DNA from: Bog-532 sp963833835
Lineage (GTDB): Bacteria; Actinomycetota; Actinomycetes; Streptosporangiales; Streptosporangiaceae
Direction: 5' to 3'
Length of the DNA: 64,000 bases
Assembly: GCA_963833835.1 (NCBI GenBank)
Contig: CAWHZI010000008.1
Coordinates: 1 to 64,000 of the forward strand
How positions within the stretch are numbered: the first letter of the stretch is position 1; every line of letters begins with the position of its first letter. Positions 45,805-54,657 of the stretch are shown here, piece after piece. The notes beneath the pieces are model-generated. The model was not told where the DNA came from, ran no database searches, and was given only the letters and a program-made list of their open reading frames with translations. Both the position numbers and the translations under genes were made by a program.

Positions 45805-47096
45805 CCGGGCGAGCAGTGGTGCGCGGCGGCGAAGTCGGTCGTCACCTGCGACTGCGACGGCACGAAGGACAGCACCTTGGTCCCGTTGCCAATCGACGGC
45901 CAGGGCAGCGCGTGAGTCGATGGGTTCCCGCTGGCGGCAAAGCTGGTCCAGGCCGCCCGCATGCTAGCGGCGAGCGCCTGCTGGCCGGCGTTGAGCATGG
46001 CCGGGAACGGCGCGTTCGGCTGATCGAACAGATACGGGAGTTCTGTCCCGTGCGTTGACAAGCCCAGCCCTGAACCCACGATGTTCAGCGGCGCGTTGTC
46101 GTCGTTGAACTGGTAGGCATACGTCGGAAGGCCCCGCGCGGCGGTCCAGCGATCGACCTGCAGGGCCGGGCATGCGAAGCTCGCGTCCGAGACCAGCAGG
46201 CTGGTAATGCCGTTGATGACTGGCACCCGGGCGGACTGCCCGTGGGCCAGCGCTGTCCCGATTGACTGGGTCAGCACCGAGCCGTCGACGACGCCTGGGA
46301 TCTCGACGCCGAAGTTGCTGACCAGGTCGCTGACCGGTGCAGCGCGCAGGCACTGTGCGGTCTGGTCCGTGCAGCCGACCGACTTGGCGAACTTCTCGCC
46401 GGCCGCCTGAGCGGTGGCGAGCGGCCGCTGGGTCAGCGCGAACGTGCCGCTCTGCACGATGGCCCGCTGGAACAGCCCGCGGGCACCAGACGAGACCATC
46501 TGGGCCAGTACCGACAGGCCGCCGGCCGACTGGCCCGCGATGGTCACGTTGCGCGGGTCGCCGCCGAACTGCGCGATGTTGCGCTGGACCCAGCGCAGGG
46601 CCGCCTGCTGGTCCATCAGGCCGTAGTTGCCGGCCGAGCCGCCCGGACGGGAGGCCAGTGCCGGGTGGGCGAGGAAGCCGAGCGCGCCGAGACGGTAGTT
46701 GATCGTGACAACGACCGCGCCGTCCGCTGCGAGCTTGGAACCGTCGTAATTGCGGGCGCCGTCCTGGACGAGACCTCCGCCGTGGATCCACACGAGCACG
46801 GGCCGGTGACCGCTGGGGTGTGACGCCGTTGTGTAGACGTTCAGGTACAGGCAGTCCTCACTGATCGGCCCGGGCGGCAGGAACGGATTCTTCTCCGTGG
46901 CCTGCGGACAGCTCGGACCGAACTGCGTCGCATCCCGGACACCATGCCAGCTGGCCGCAGCGGCCGGAGGGCGCCAGCGCAGGCTGCTGACCGGCGGCGC
47001 GGCATAGGGAATGCCGAGGAACTCATTGACGGTGCCCACGGTCGTGCCGCGGACGGCACCGTCGTTGGTGGTCGCTACGGGTGCGGAATCCTTCAT
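45741..47096 (-). CDS. Type-B carboxylesterase/lipase, rearranged 3' end
   Basis: The fold is complete in its first two thirds: FLGIPYAAPP, SEDCLYLNVYT, oxyanion VLVWIHGGGL, nucleophile elbow IAGQSAGGLSV. After VPVINGIT it jumps to LLVSDASFACPA, skipping about 70 residues (HDEELL to AFS) that survive in the downstream duplicate; after AAHHCS the frame is wrong and ends at 45741. Thus the acidic catalytic segment is lost from this copy. The frame is open to 47264, overlapping the SDR gene; the ATG at 47096 is a conservative start. A signal-peptide-like stretch (RLAALGLTGGLASAPA) lies just upstream in another frame, hinting at one more indel and a secreted ancestor. Confidence 0.7.
   Translation of the reverse strand: MKDSAPVATTNDGAVRGTTVGTVNEFLGIPYAAPPVSSLRWRPPAAAASWHGVRDATQFGPSCPQATEKNPFLPPGPISEDCLYLNVYTTASHPSGHRPVLVWIHGGGLVQDGARNYDGSKLAADGAVVVTINYRLGALGFLAHPALASRPGGSAGNYGLMDQQAALRWVQRNIAQFGGDPRNVTIAGQSAGGLSVLAQMVSSGARGLFQRAIVQSGTFALTQRPLATAQAAGEKFAKSVGCTDQTAQCLRAAPVSDLVSNFGVEIPGVVDGSVLTQSIGTALAHGQSARVPVINGITSLLVSDASFACPALQVDRWTAARGLPTYAYQFNDDNAPLNIVGSGLGLSTHGTELPYLFDQPNAPFPAMLNAGQQALAASMRAAWTSFAASGNPSTHALPWPSIGNGTKVLSFVPSQSQVTTDFAAAHHCSPGCRSSTALPTTRNCSSSTASA
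45810..46203. repeat. 394-bp direct repeat, copy 2
   Basis: Second copy of the esterase 3' segment. A further short repeat flanks it: ggtaatgccgttgatga at 45781 recurs at 46203. The arrangement is what a tandem duplication of the esterase 3' half followed by an internal loss would leave. Confidence 0.88.
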
Positions 47097-47205
47097 TGCG
47101 ACACCGGCGCGGGCAGCAGTGGCGCTCGCTGCTGTGAGAGTCAGGTCGCCCCAGTGGTGACCACCGGTCGGCACGCGGGGGCGGACGCCAGCCCCCCAGT
47201 GAGAC

Positions 47206-47772
47206 CTAGGGCCGCCAGCCGGCCTCGCCGACCCTGAACACTTGACCGGTGAAGCGGTGACCATGGCCGCTGACCAGGTACGCGATAACGTCGGAGACCC
47301 GCTCAGGTACGCACGGCCGGTCGAGCGCGAGCGACACCGTGTTGACCGTGATGTCGCGCTCGCGCAGCTCTACCGCCAGCCACGGCAAGGCCTTCGCCGC
47401 GCTGGACAGGCTGACGATGGCGCCCCCGTCGCGAAGGTGCCGGGCCGCCTCCCGGTTCACAGCGTCGGGGGCCCGGCCGCTGACCGCGTGGACGACCACG
47501 TCGACGCCGCCGAAGGCGGTCATCGTCTCGGCGAAAAGCCTCTGCACGTCCAGATCGTCAGCGACGTCAGCGCGGACCGCCATGACGTCGCCCTTGCTGG
47601 CCAGCATGGCTTCGACCGTCGACTCGGCCGCCCGCTGGTCGTGGAGGTAATCGACGACGACGGCGTAGCCGTCGGCCGCCAGGCGGCGGGCCGTGGCCCG
47701 GCCGACGCCACGGGACCCTCCGGTGACGATGGCCACGTGGCTCGCGGGCTTCCCATTGACCGCGATAGTCAT
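47206..47772 (-). CDS. SDR-family protein lacking the catalytic Tyr-Lys segment
   Basis: 188 residues from the ATG at 47772 (the frame opens at 47805). The cofactor motif IVTGGSRGVGRATARRLAAD and strand FGGVDVVVHAVSG are normal, and GHRFTGQVFRVGEAGW ends it as in FabG-like SDRs. Between SLSSAAKALPW and LAVELRERDITVN the expected YxxxK helix is missing, and the protein is about 55 residues short. It may be an inactive relic or a non-catalytic binding protein. Divergent from the LuxR regulator gene across 77 bases. Confidence 0.7.
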   Translation of the reverse strand: MTIAVNGKPASHVAIVTGGSRGVGRATARRLAADGYAVVVDYLHDQRAAESTVEAMLASKGDVMAVRADVADDLDVQRLFAETMTAFGGVDVVVHAVSGRAPDAVNREAARHLRDGGAIVSLSSAAKALPWLAVELRERDITVNTVSLALDRPCVPERVSDVIAYLVSGHGHRFTGQVFRVGEAGWRP

Positions 47773-47849
47773 GGCACGAGCCTGAATGCAACCGTGCCGC
47801 CGCAAACCAGTGTGTTCCCTTGCCCGGACTACGGGCCTATCGTGACGTC

Positions 47850-50657
47850 ATGGCCGCACCCGGGATGCCGGCCTTCAGAGGACGTGCTCGCGAACGCCAT
47901 GCTGTCGACGGGCTGCTGGACCGCGTCCGCGGTGGCGGCAGCGCGGTGCTCGTCATCCGGGGTGAGGCCGGGATCGGCAAGACTTCGCTGATGCGCCACT
48001 GCGCGCGCCAGGCCGCTGGCTGTCGGCTGGTTCAGGTCGACGGTGTGGAATCTGAGATGAAGCTGCCGTTTGCGGCGCTGCACCAGCTTTGCAGGCCGAT
48101 GCTGAGCTGCCTGGCGGCGCTGCCGGAGCCGCAGCAGCGGGCGTTGCAGGTGGCGTTCGGGTTGGCGGCGGAGCCTGCTCCGGACCGGTTCGTTGTGGGC
48201 TTGGCGGTGCTGAGCCTGCTGGCTGCCTTTGCCGTCGCGCGGCCGCTGGTATGCCTGATCGATGACGCCCAGTGGCTGGATGAAGCTTCGTCCCAGGTGA
48301 TCGGGTTCGTCGGACGGCGGCTGCTGGCTGAACCGGTTGGCTTGCTGTTCGCCGTCCGGGAGGCATCCGACGAGCGGCTCTATCCTGGCCTTCCGGCGCT
48401 GACCATCGAAGGGCTTACCGACGAGGACGCGCGGGCCCTGCTGACGGCCGCCGTCCCCGGTCACCTGGACCAGCGGGTCAGCGCCCGGATCATCGCCGAG
48501 ACCGGCGGAAACCCGCTGGGGCTGCTGGAGCTGGCCCGGGAAATGACCGAAGCCGAGCTGGCGGGCGGCTTCGCGGGCCAACACCAGCCGAGCCGGTCTG
48601 GCCATCTCCAGAGCGAGCTCCAGGATCTCTACCTGCGCCGGATCCGGGTGCTGCCGGGCCCGGCCCAGCAGCTGATGCTGCTCGCGGCGGCCGACCCGAC
48701 CGGGGATGCCACGCTGTTGTGGCGTGCGGCTGGAACGCTCGGACTGGGAGTCAGTGCCGTGGGCCCCGCCGATGCGGAACAACTGCTGAATATTGGATCC
48801 CAGGTACGATTCCGCCATCCCCTGGTGCGGTCGGCTGCCTATGTGGCCGGGTCCCCGGAGGATCGCCGGGCGGCCCACCTGACGCTCGCCGAGGCGACGG
48901 ACGCCCGGACCGATCCGGAGCGCCGGGTGTGGCACCTGGCGGCTGCGGCCACCGGTCCGGACGAAGACATCGCCGCCGCTCTCGAACAGGCGGCGGCCAA
49001 GATCCAGGCCCGCGCCGGGCTAGCGGCCTCGGCCGCCTTTCTGGAACGGTCAGTGATGCTGACCGCCGAGCCGAGACGGCGCGCCGACCGGGCCCTGGCG
49101 GGAGCCCTCGCGAACCTGCACGCCGGCACGTTCGACATCGCGCTCGGCCTGCTGGCCCAAGCCGAAGCGCACGCGGTCGACGATCTCCAGCGGGCCCGCG
49201 TGGAGCAACTCCGCGGACAGATCGAGTGGGCCTCCGTCACCGGACGCGAGGCGCCCGTGCTGCTAGTGCAGGCGGCCAAGAGACTCGAATCACTCGATGC
49301 GGAGCTCGCCCGGGAGACCTACCTTTACGCCTGGGTGGCGTCTCACCTCGCTGGTCCTCGCGCCCAGCCCGGCGGCCAACTGCTTGAGGTTTCCCGAGCG
49401 GCCCAGGCGGCCCCTCAGGCAGCGCGGGCTCCGCGGCCTTGTGACCTCCTCCTCGAGGGTTTGACGACGATGATCGTCCAAGGGCGGGCGGCGGCCGAGC
49501 CGGCCCTTCGGCAAGCAGTGGCCGCTTTCCTCGATGATCAGGTGTCCGGTGAGGAGTGGTTGCAGTGGGGGATTTTCGCCCAGATGGCGGCCATGGCCGT
49601 GTGGGACTTCGACAGCTGGGCCGCGTTGAGTGCCCGGCATGTCGAGCTCGCCCGCGCGTTGGGTGCCCTCGCCCCGTTGTCCATCGCCTTGAACGGGCGC
49701 GGGAGCGTGGCCACGCACTGCGGCGACTTCGAGACTGCGACGTCGCTGGCCGCAGAAAAGGACGTGGTCAACGAGGTGACCGGGATCCGGCTGGCGACCA
49801 CCTGTGATCTACTGCTCGCCGGATACCGGGGCCGGCCTGCGGAAGCGGTGCCGCTGTTTACGGCGACCACTGAGGACTCGACGGCTCGTGGGGAGGGACT
49901 GGCCGTCCAGATGGCCAACTGGTCCGAAGCGGTCCTCCACAACGGCCTCGGCCGCTACGCGGAGGCGCTGGCCGTCGCGGAGCCGGCCAGCGAGGAGACC
50001 TACTCACCGCTGAGTACCCAGCTGATTCTGCCTGAACTGATCGAGGCCGCCGTCAGAACCGGACGGGCGGACCTGGCCAGAGCAGCGCTGGACCGGCTGT
50101 CGGCGATGACCGTCATTGAGGGTTCCGACTGGGCGAAGGGCCTGGAGGCGCGTTCGCGAGCGCTGGTGAGCGAAGGCCGTGAGGCCGGGCAGTACTACGC
50201 CGAGGCAGTCGAGCGGCTGAGCCGCACACGGCTGCGGCCCGAGCTGGCCCGGACCCACCTGCTCTACGGCGAGTGGCTTCGTCGCGAGAACCGGCGGCTT
50301 GACGCCCGCCACCAGCTGCACGCCGCCTATCAGCTGTTCGCCGCGATTGGCGCCGACGCCTTCGCCGAGCGCGCGCGCAGCGAACTGCTGGCCACCGGTG
50401 AGAAGGTCCGCAAACGCGACGTCGATACCTACAACCGGCTCACTCCGCAGGAGGAGCACGTCGCCCGGCTAGCCCGCGGCGGGCGCACCAACCCCGAGAT
50501 TGCCGCGGAACTGTTCATCAGCACCCGCACCGTCGAATGGCACCTCCGCAAGGTATTCGCCAAGCTGGGTATCACTTCCCGCCGCGAGCTCCAGAACGCG
50601 ATGCCCCCGCGGGGTTCACGGGGTCTCGGCGGGGCTGTGGGCGGCGCGGACCAGTAG
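47850..50657 (+). CDS. LAL-type LuxR family ATP-binding regulator
   Basis: About 935 residues. An N-terminal AAA/NACHT-like ATPase has Walker A (IRGEAGIGKTSLMRH) and Walker B (LVCLIDDAQWLDE). A long helical TPR-like middle follows, and the C-terminus is a LuxR helix-turn-helix (LTPQEEHVARLARGGRTNPE, ISTRTVEWHLRKVFAKLGI). LAL regulators are ATP-dependent activators of catabolic or biosynthetic operons. An upstream TTG at 47820 is possible; the ATG at 47850 is preferred. It is followed by two co-directional genes, its likely targets, and faces the short SDR gene. Confidence 0.9.
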   Translation: MAAPGMPAFRGRARERHAVDGLLDRVRGGGSAVLVIRGEAGIGKTSLMRHCARQAAGCRLVQVDGVESEMKLPFAALHQLCRPMLSCLAALPEPQQRALQVAFGLAAEPAPDRFVVGLAVLSLLAAFAVARPLVCLIDDAQWLDEASSQVIGFVGRRLLAEPVGLLFAVREASDERLYPGLPALTIEGLTDEDARALLTAAVPGHLDQRVSARIIAETGGNPLGLLELAREMTEAELAGGFAGQHQPSRSGHLQSELQDLYLRRIRVLPGPAQQLMLLAAADPTGDATLLWRAAGTLGLGVSAVGPADAEQLLNIGSQVRFRHPLVRSAAYVAGSPEDRRAAHLTLAEATDARTDPERRVWHLAAAATGPDEDIAAALEQAAAKIQARAGLAASAAFLERSVMLTAEPRRRADRALAGALANLHAGTFDIALGLLAQAEAHAVDDLQRARVEQLRGQIEWASVTGREAPVLLVQAAKRLESLDAELARETYLYAWVASHLAGPRAQPGGQLLEVSRAAQAAPQAARAPRPCDLLLEGLTTMIVQGRAAAEPALRQAVAAFLDDQVSGEEWLQWGIFAQMAAMAVWDFDSWAALSARHVELARALGALAPLSIALNGRGSVATHCGDFETATSLAAEKDVVNEVTGIRLATTCDLLLAGYRGRPAEAVPLFTATTEDSTARGEGLAVQMANWSEAVLHNGLGRYAEALAVAEPASEETYSPLSTQLILPELIEAAVRTGRADLARAALDRLSAMTVIEGSDWAKGLEARSRALVSEGREAGQYYAEAVERLSRTRLRPELARTHLLYGEWLRRENRRLDARHQLHAAYQLFAAIGADAFAERARSELLATGEKVRKRDVDTYNRLTPQEEHVARLARGGRTNPEIAAELFISTRTVEWHLRKVFAKLGITSRRELQNAMPPRGSRGLGGAVGGADQ

Positions 50658-50725
50658 TCTCCACTGGGGCGAACCCCAGGCTGAGGTTCTTACCGTCATC
50701 CCTGACCGGACTCAGGGAGGCAGTA

Positions 50726-51622
50726 ATGAGCACCACCCAGCACGGCACCACCATCGAGATTCGGGACGGCTACGCCGAGATCGGCGACATCCGGCTGCAT
50801 TACGTCGAGGCCGGTGAGGGACCGTTGGTCGTCCTGCTGCACGGCTTCCCGGAGTTCTGGTACGGCTGGCGGCGGCAGATCGAGCCGCTCGCGGCCGCGG
50901 GGTTCCGGGTCGTGGCGCCGGACCTGCGCGGCTACAACCTGTCAGCGCGGCCGGACAGCGTCGAGGCCTACGACACCGGCGCACTGGTCGCCGATATCCG
51001 GGGTCTGATCCACGAACGCGGCGCCGAGTCCGCGATGCTGGTCGGCCACGACTGGGGCGGAACCGTCGCCTGGGACACCGCCATGCAGCGTCCGGAGCTC
51101 GTGAGCCGGCTGGCCATCCTCAACGCGGCCCATCCGCGCAAGCTGTCGCAGGGACTGCACCACCCGGCTCAGCTCCGCCGGTCCTGGTACTTCTTCTTCT
51201 TCGACCTCCCAGACCTGCCCGAAACCGTCGTGCGGGCAAACGACTGGCACTTCTTCCGGCACTTCCTGCGCGACGCCCAGCCAGCCTTCACACCGGAAGA
51301 AACCGACCGCTACGTCGAGGCCTGGTCCCAACCGGGCGCGGCCACCGGCATGATCAACTACTACCGATCCTCGGTGCGGCAGTCGCAGAAAAAGGCCGCA
51401 GCGGCGATTCGCCCGATCCCGGCGCCCACCCTGGTCATCTGGGGCGAACGGGATCGCTACCTGAGCCCTGAACTGGCCGAGCCCGACCACGACGACGTTC
51501 CCAACCTGGACCGCGTCGAGCGCCTGCCCGACGCCTCGCACTGGGTGCACCACGACGAGGCCGAGCGCGTCACGCAACTCCTCACTGACTTCTTCGCCCC
51601 CGCACTGCCGGCCACAAAATGA
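50726..51622 (+). CDS. Epoxide-hydrolase-type alpha/beta hydrolase
   Basis: 298 residues. Oxyanion motif HGFPEFWYGWRRQI, the Asp nucleophile in LVGHDWGGTVAW, and the catalytic His in DASHWVHHDEAERV, as in epoxide hydrolases and haloalkane dehalogenase relatives. GGGAGG precedes the ATG at 50726, so the upstream open frame is not used. 68 bases after the LAL regulator and 25 before an enoyl-CoA hydratase gene. Confidence 0.87.
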   Translation: MSTTQHGTTIEIRDGYAEIGDIRLHYVEAGEGPLVVLLHGFPEFWYGWRRQIEPLAAAGFRVVAPDLRGYNLSARPDSVEAYDTGALVADIRGLIHERGAESAMLVGHDWGGTVAWDTAMQRPELVSRLAILNAAHPRKLSQGLHHPAQLRRSWYFFFFDLPDLPETVVRANDWHFFRHFLRDAQPAFTPEETDRYVEAWSQPGAATGMINYYRSSVRQSQKKAAAAIRPIPAPTLVIWGERDRYLSPELAEPDHDDVPNLDRVERLPDASHWVHHDEAERVTQLLTDFFAPALPATK

Positions 51623-51647
51623 CCAGGGGATTCGAGCTGAGCTGCTG

Positions 51648-52478
51648 ATGACTCAGATGTACCGCACGCTGCGGGTCGCTCCCGCCGACAAGGGTGTGCT
51701 CGGCGTGGTGATGGACGCGCCGCCGATGAACCTGATCGGGCCGGAGCTGGTGCGGGACCTGGTGAGCCTTTTCGGCGAGCTGGAATCGGGCCAGGAGACC
51801 CGGGTCGTGGTGCTGGAGAGCTCCGACCCGGAGTACTTCGTCCCGCACGTCGACCTGACCAAGGTCGCGGAGTACACCGCCGAAGCGGCCAAGGCGGGCG
51901 GGCCGGACGATGCGTCGCTGGGCATGCTGTGGCACAAGCTCAGCGGGCTGCCGGTCGTGACGATCGCGAAGATCCGCGGCCGGGCCCGGGGCGCGGGCAG
52001 CGAGCTGGCCCTCGCCTGTGACATGCGGTTCGCAGCGCGGGAGAACGCCATCCTGGGGCAGATCGAGGCCGGCGTCGGTGCGACCCCAGGGGCGGGTGGC
52101 GTGCAGCACCTGGCCCGGCTGCTGGGACGGGGCCGGGCCATGGAGGCGATTCTTGGCGCGGATGATTTCGACGCCGAGCTAGCCGAACGGTACGGCTGGA
52201 TCAACCGGGCGCTGCCCGACGCTGACCTGGACGCGTTCGTGGCCCGGCTCGCCCGGCGCATCGCCTCGTTCCCGGCTGAGGCGGTGCTCACTGCTAAACG
52301 GGTGCTCAACGAGCTGACGATGCCTGGTGCGGACGCCATCCGGGCCGACGCCCGCCGATTTCACCAGCTGGTCGTCTCGGACACCGCCCAGGCGCGCACG
52401 GCCACCCTGTTCGCGGAGGGTCTGCAGACCCGCGGCCCGCTCGAACTCAACCTCGGCGACCGCTTGGGAGCCCTGTAA
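51648..52478 (+). CDS. Enoyl-CoA hydratase/isomerase family protein
   Basis: 276 residues, crotonase fold: oxyanion-hole segments VVTIAKIRGRARGAGSELAL and GQIEAGVGATPGAGGVQHLA, then an extended helical C-terminus. The usual catalytic Glu is present in IEAGVGATPG, although the residue register is not certain. Probably acts on an acyl-CoA related to the epoxide hydrolase product. No gene partner follows. Confidence 0.85.
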   Translation: MTQMYRTLRVAPADKGVLGVVMDAPPMNLIGPELVRDLVSLFGELESGQETRVVVLESSDPEYFVPHVDLTKVAEYTAEAAKAGGPDDASLGMLWHKLSGLPVVTIAKIRGRARGAGSELALACDMRFAARENAILGQIEAGVGATPGAGGVQHLARLLGRGRAMEAILGADDFDAELAERYGWINRALPDADLDAFVARLARRIASFPAEAVLTAKRVLNELTMPGADAIRADARRFHQLVVSDTAQARTATLFAEGLQTRGPLELNLGDRLGAL

Positions 52479-52721
52479 CAGTCACGAAGGGAGACGTGTG
52501 CCATGCGCGTCAGAAGGAACCCGAAGACGGAATACGGCGCCAGGACCCTGTTGCGGACGTAAGAGGTCACTTTCACGGGCCAAGCTGGTCCTACCCTGCG
52601 TGCAGAATTCGACGACTGCGAGGACATCCTCGGACCTCGTAGCACCCACCACCATCGCCAGCAGAAGGAACGTCGGCAAACGGTGGTGACAGTCTCTAGA
52701 TCTGGACAGAACTTACGGTTT
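52479..52721. other. Gap with a possible 19-residue ORF
   Basis: An ATG at 52503 behind GAAGGGAG opens a 19-residue frame ending at 52562 (MRVRRNPKTEYGARTLLRT). It could be a tiny peptide or chance. Nothing else was recognised. Confidence 0.25.
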
Positions 52722-53135
52722 TCAGGCCAGCGGGCCCTTGGCTTTGCGTATCAGTCGCCTGCCCTGCCGTTTAGCTTGGCGCTGAAGGCGCTGAGCCTGC
52801 CGTTCAGCTTGGCGCTGAAGGTGCTGAGCCTGCCGTTCAGCCTGGCGCTCAAAGCGCTCGGTCTGCTGTTTGTTCCAGGCAGCGAGGCGCTCCATCATGC
52901 CCGCCCCGTTCTCCTGCCCCATCTGTCCCAGCGCCCTCAGCACGATGGCGCCGACAGCCAGCCGCTCCCACAAACGGCGGCTTTGCAGCAGGCGAAGCAG
53001 CACAGCTGCCCCGATCAGCAGCAGCGCCGCCAGAGCCTCAACACCCGCGGCCCTCGACTGCCGGGCCGGCCCGGCGCCGCGTGCCGGAGGCACGGCTTCC
53101 GGTGGTCTGTGGGCAACTGGCCCTGACCTTTTCAT
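52722..53135 (-). CDS. Small membrane-anchored protein with basic Gln/Arg repeat tail
   Basis: 137 residues. One hydrophobic helix (VEALAALLLIGAAVLLRLLQ, about 32-51) and a second weaker one, then a helical tail in which an 11-residue unit of the form QAERQAQxLQR repeats three times. The repeat is visible in the DNA as 33-bp units. No known family. The tail would be a highly basic helix or coiled coil on one side of the membrane. Confidence 0.5.
   Translation of the reverse strand: MKRSGPVAHRPPEAVPPARGAGPARQSRAAGVEALAALLLIGAAVLLRLLQSRRLWERLAVGAIVLRALGQMGQENGAGMMERLAAWNKQQTERFERQAERQAQHLQRQAERQAQRLQRQAKRQGRRLIRKAKGPLA
52764..52862. repeat. Three tandem 33-bp units
   Basis: Units at 52764-52796, 52797-52829 and 52830-52862 share the pattern ctgccgtt(t/c)agc(t/c)tggcgct and differ at a few positions. 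The length is a multiple of three, so copy number could vary without breaking the protein encoded on the reverse strand. Confidence 0.85.
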
Positions 53136-53367
53136 TTCGCCCTCCCGCCGCTGGCGTGTATCAGCATCCTCGGCGGCTGGGTTCCCGGCATCACCCCTGA
53201 GGGGGGTGGCGTCGGATTATTACTCCGATCGTCCGGAGGACAACGTGAGGCGGGCACGGTGACGAGTCGCGACGCCGCACAGGGCCTGCGCTTCGCGCGG
53301 GCGAAGTCGACCCAACAGGACGTTCGTGCAGCCAGAATTGGTCAGCCGGCGACGGACGAATCGGGTG

Positions 53368-54507
53368 TCACGTTCGCGACAGCAGGTCGCCGACAATCAG
53401 CGTGGCGGCAGCGGGTGAGCCTTTGACGAAACCGAAGAACGGCCCGAAGTCTTGTGTCGCGGAGAAACCCGTGACGTACAAGCCGTCCAAGCTGGTCTGG
53501 AAGGCCTCATCCAGCACGGGGAAACCATTGGACACCTTGACATCCTTGAGCACACCGGCGAGGTAGGGGACTCTGGCCAGGTCGGCCCGGTAACCCGAAG
53601 CGAACACCACGCGATCGGCAGCGAGCTCGGTGCCGTTGGACAGCAGCACCCGCAGCTCACCATCGTCACGCACCGTAGCCTCGGCGACCTCGGTTCCGGG
53701 CCACCGGTGGATCCCGTCCCAGGCCAGCCTGGGAGTCAGCCACGGCTCCAGGGTGAGCCTGCCCACCTCCCAGAACTGCCTGGCCACCGCATCCTGCGCG
53801 CTCTTAGAAAGGCGGCGCCAATACCCGGGTACGGCGAGCGTCTGCTCGACGTGGGCGTCGACGAACTTCCAGCTCACCTGCTCAAACCGCGGAATGTCGT
53901 GGCGGTGCACGATGTCGATCCGCGCAGCACCGTGCTCCCGGATCAGCGCGGCCCACTCATAGGCGCTTTGCCGCCCGCCGATGATCAGCACCCGGGCCCC
54001 GGCCAAGTTATCAAAGCGCACCAGATCGCAGGTGTGAGCCGCGAGCCCCGGCGGCAGGGACGATGCCCAGCCGGGAAGGTTGGCGTAATGGCCGATGCCC
54101 GGGGCGGCCACCACGACGTCCGCGCGAATGCGCTCACCGCTTCGCAATGTCGCCACGAACCGGCCATCGGCCTTGGCCAAAGTGTCGACGAACTCCTCGC
54201 GGACGTCGATTCCCTTAACCCTGCGGAACCAGTCGGCGTAATCCAGGAAGACATCGATCGGAATGGGATCGACCTCACCCGGCCTGATGCCGTTCTCTTC
54301 CAGATAGGCCTGCAGCGTGTGGACCGCGGCCCCGTCGAGGTGCCAGTCCGGCCCCGACCGCAGGAACATGCCCTCGGGCATATTCTGCCGCCAAAAGTCC
54401 ATCGGCCGTCCCAGCACCACAGTGCCGATACCACGCTCACGCGCCAGCGCCGCGACCGATAGCGCGTACGGCCCCGCGCCGATGACAAGCAACTGTGTCT
54501 GGTGCAT
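53368..54507 (-). CDS. FAD/NAD(P)-binding flavin monooxygenase-like oxidoreductase
   Basis: 379 residues. FAD motif LLVIGAGPYALSVAALARER, a second dinucleotide motif VLIIGGRQSAYEWAALIREH and the FAD-binding C-terminal segment GLYVTGFSATQDFGPFFGFV. Family of flavin-containing monooxygenase/lysine N6-hydroxylase-like enzymes; substrate unknown. Its start is 150 bases from the divergent MFS gene, which may export its product or share regulation. Confidence 0.82.
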   Translation of the reverse strand: MHQTQLLVIGAGPYALSVAALARERGIGTVVLGRPMDFWRQNMPEGMFLRSGPDWHLDGAAVHTLQAYLEENGIRPGEVDPIPIDVFLDYADWFRRVKGIDVREEFVDTLAKADGRFVATLRSGERIRADVVVAAPGIGHYANLPGWASSLPPGLAAHTCDLVRFDNLAGARVLIIGGRQSAYEWAALIREHGAARIDIVHRHDIPRFEQVSWKFVDAHVEQTLAVPGYWRRLSKSAQDAVARQFWEVGRLTLEPWLTPRLAWDGIHRWPGTEVAEATVRDDGELRVLLSNGTELAADRVVFASGYRADLARVPYLAGVLKDVKVSNGFPVLDEAFQTSLDGLYVTGFSATQDFGPFFGFVKGSPAAATLIVGDLLSRT

Positions 54508-54657
54508 CAGCTAACCCACCCCATCCGGGCGGCGCCAGGGCCGTCCGCGACCAAGCTCCACCCTTACACAGCGACCGTGAGATGCCAATGCCCGGGCGGA
54601 CGTACGGAGAGCAGGCTGGATCTGGTGCCGGGACAGCGGGTCAGGCAGGCTGTTGCC

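Noticed and set aside
45741..47264. Start of the esterase at 47264
   Set aside because: It overlaps the SDR gene by 59 bases, and the first 56 residues look non-coding; a later start is more likely.
53191..53210. Hairpin caccc-ctga-ggggtg as a terminator
   Set aside because: The stem is short, has no T-run on either strand and lies far from the nearest stop codon.
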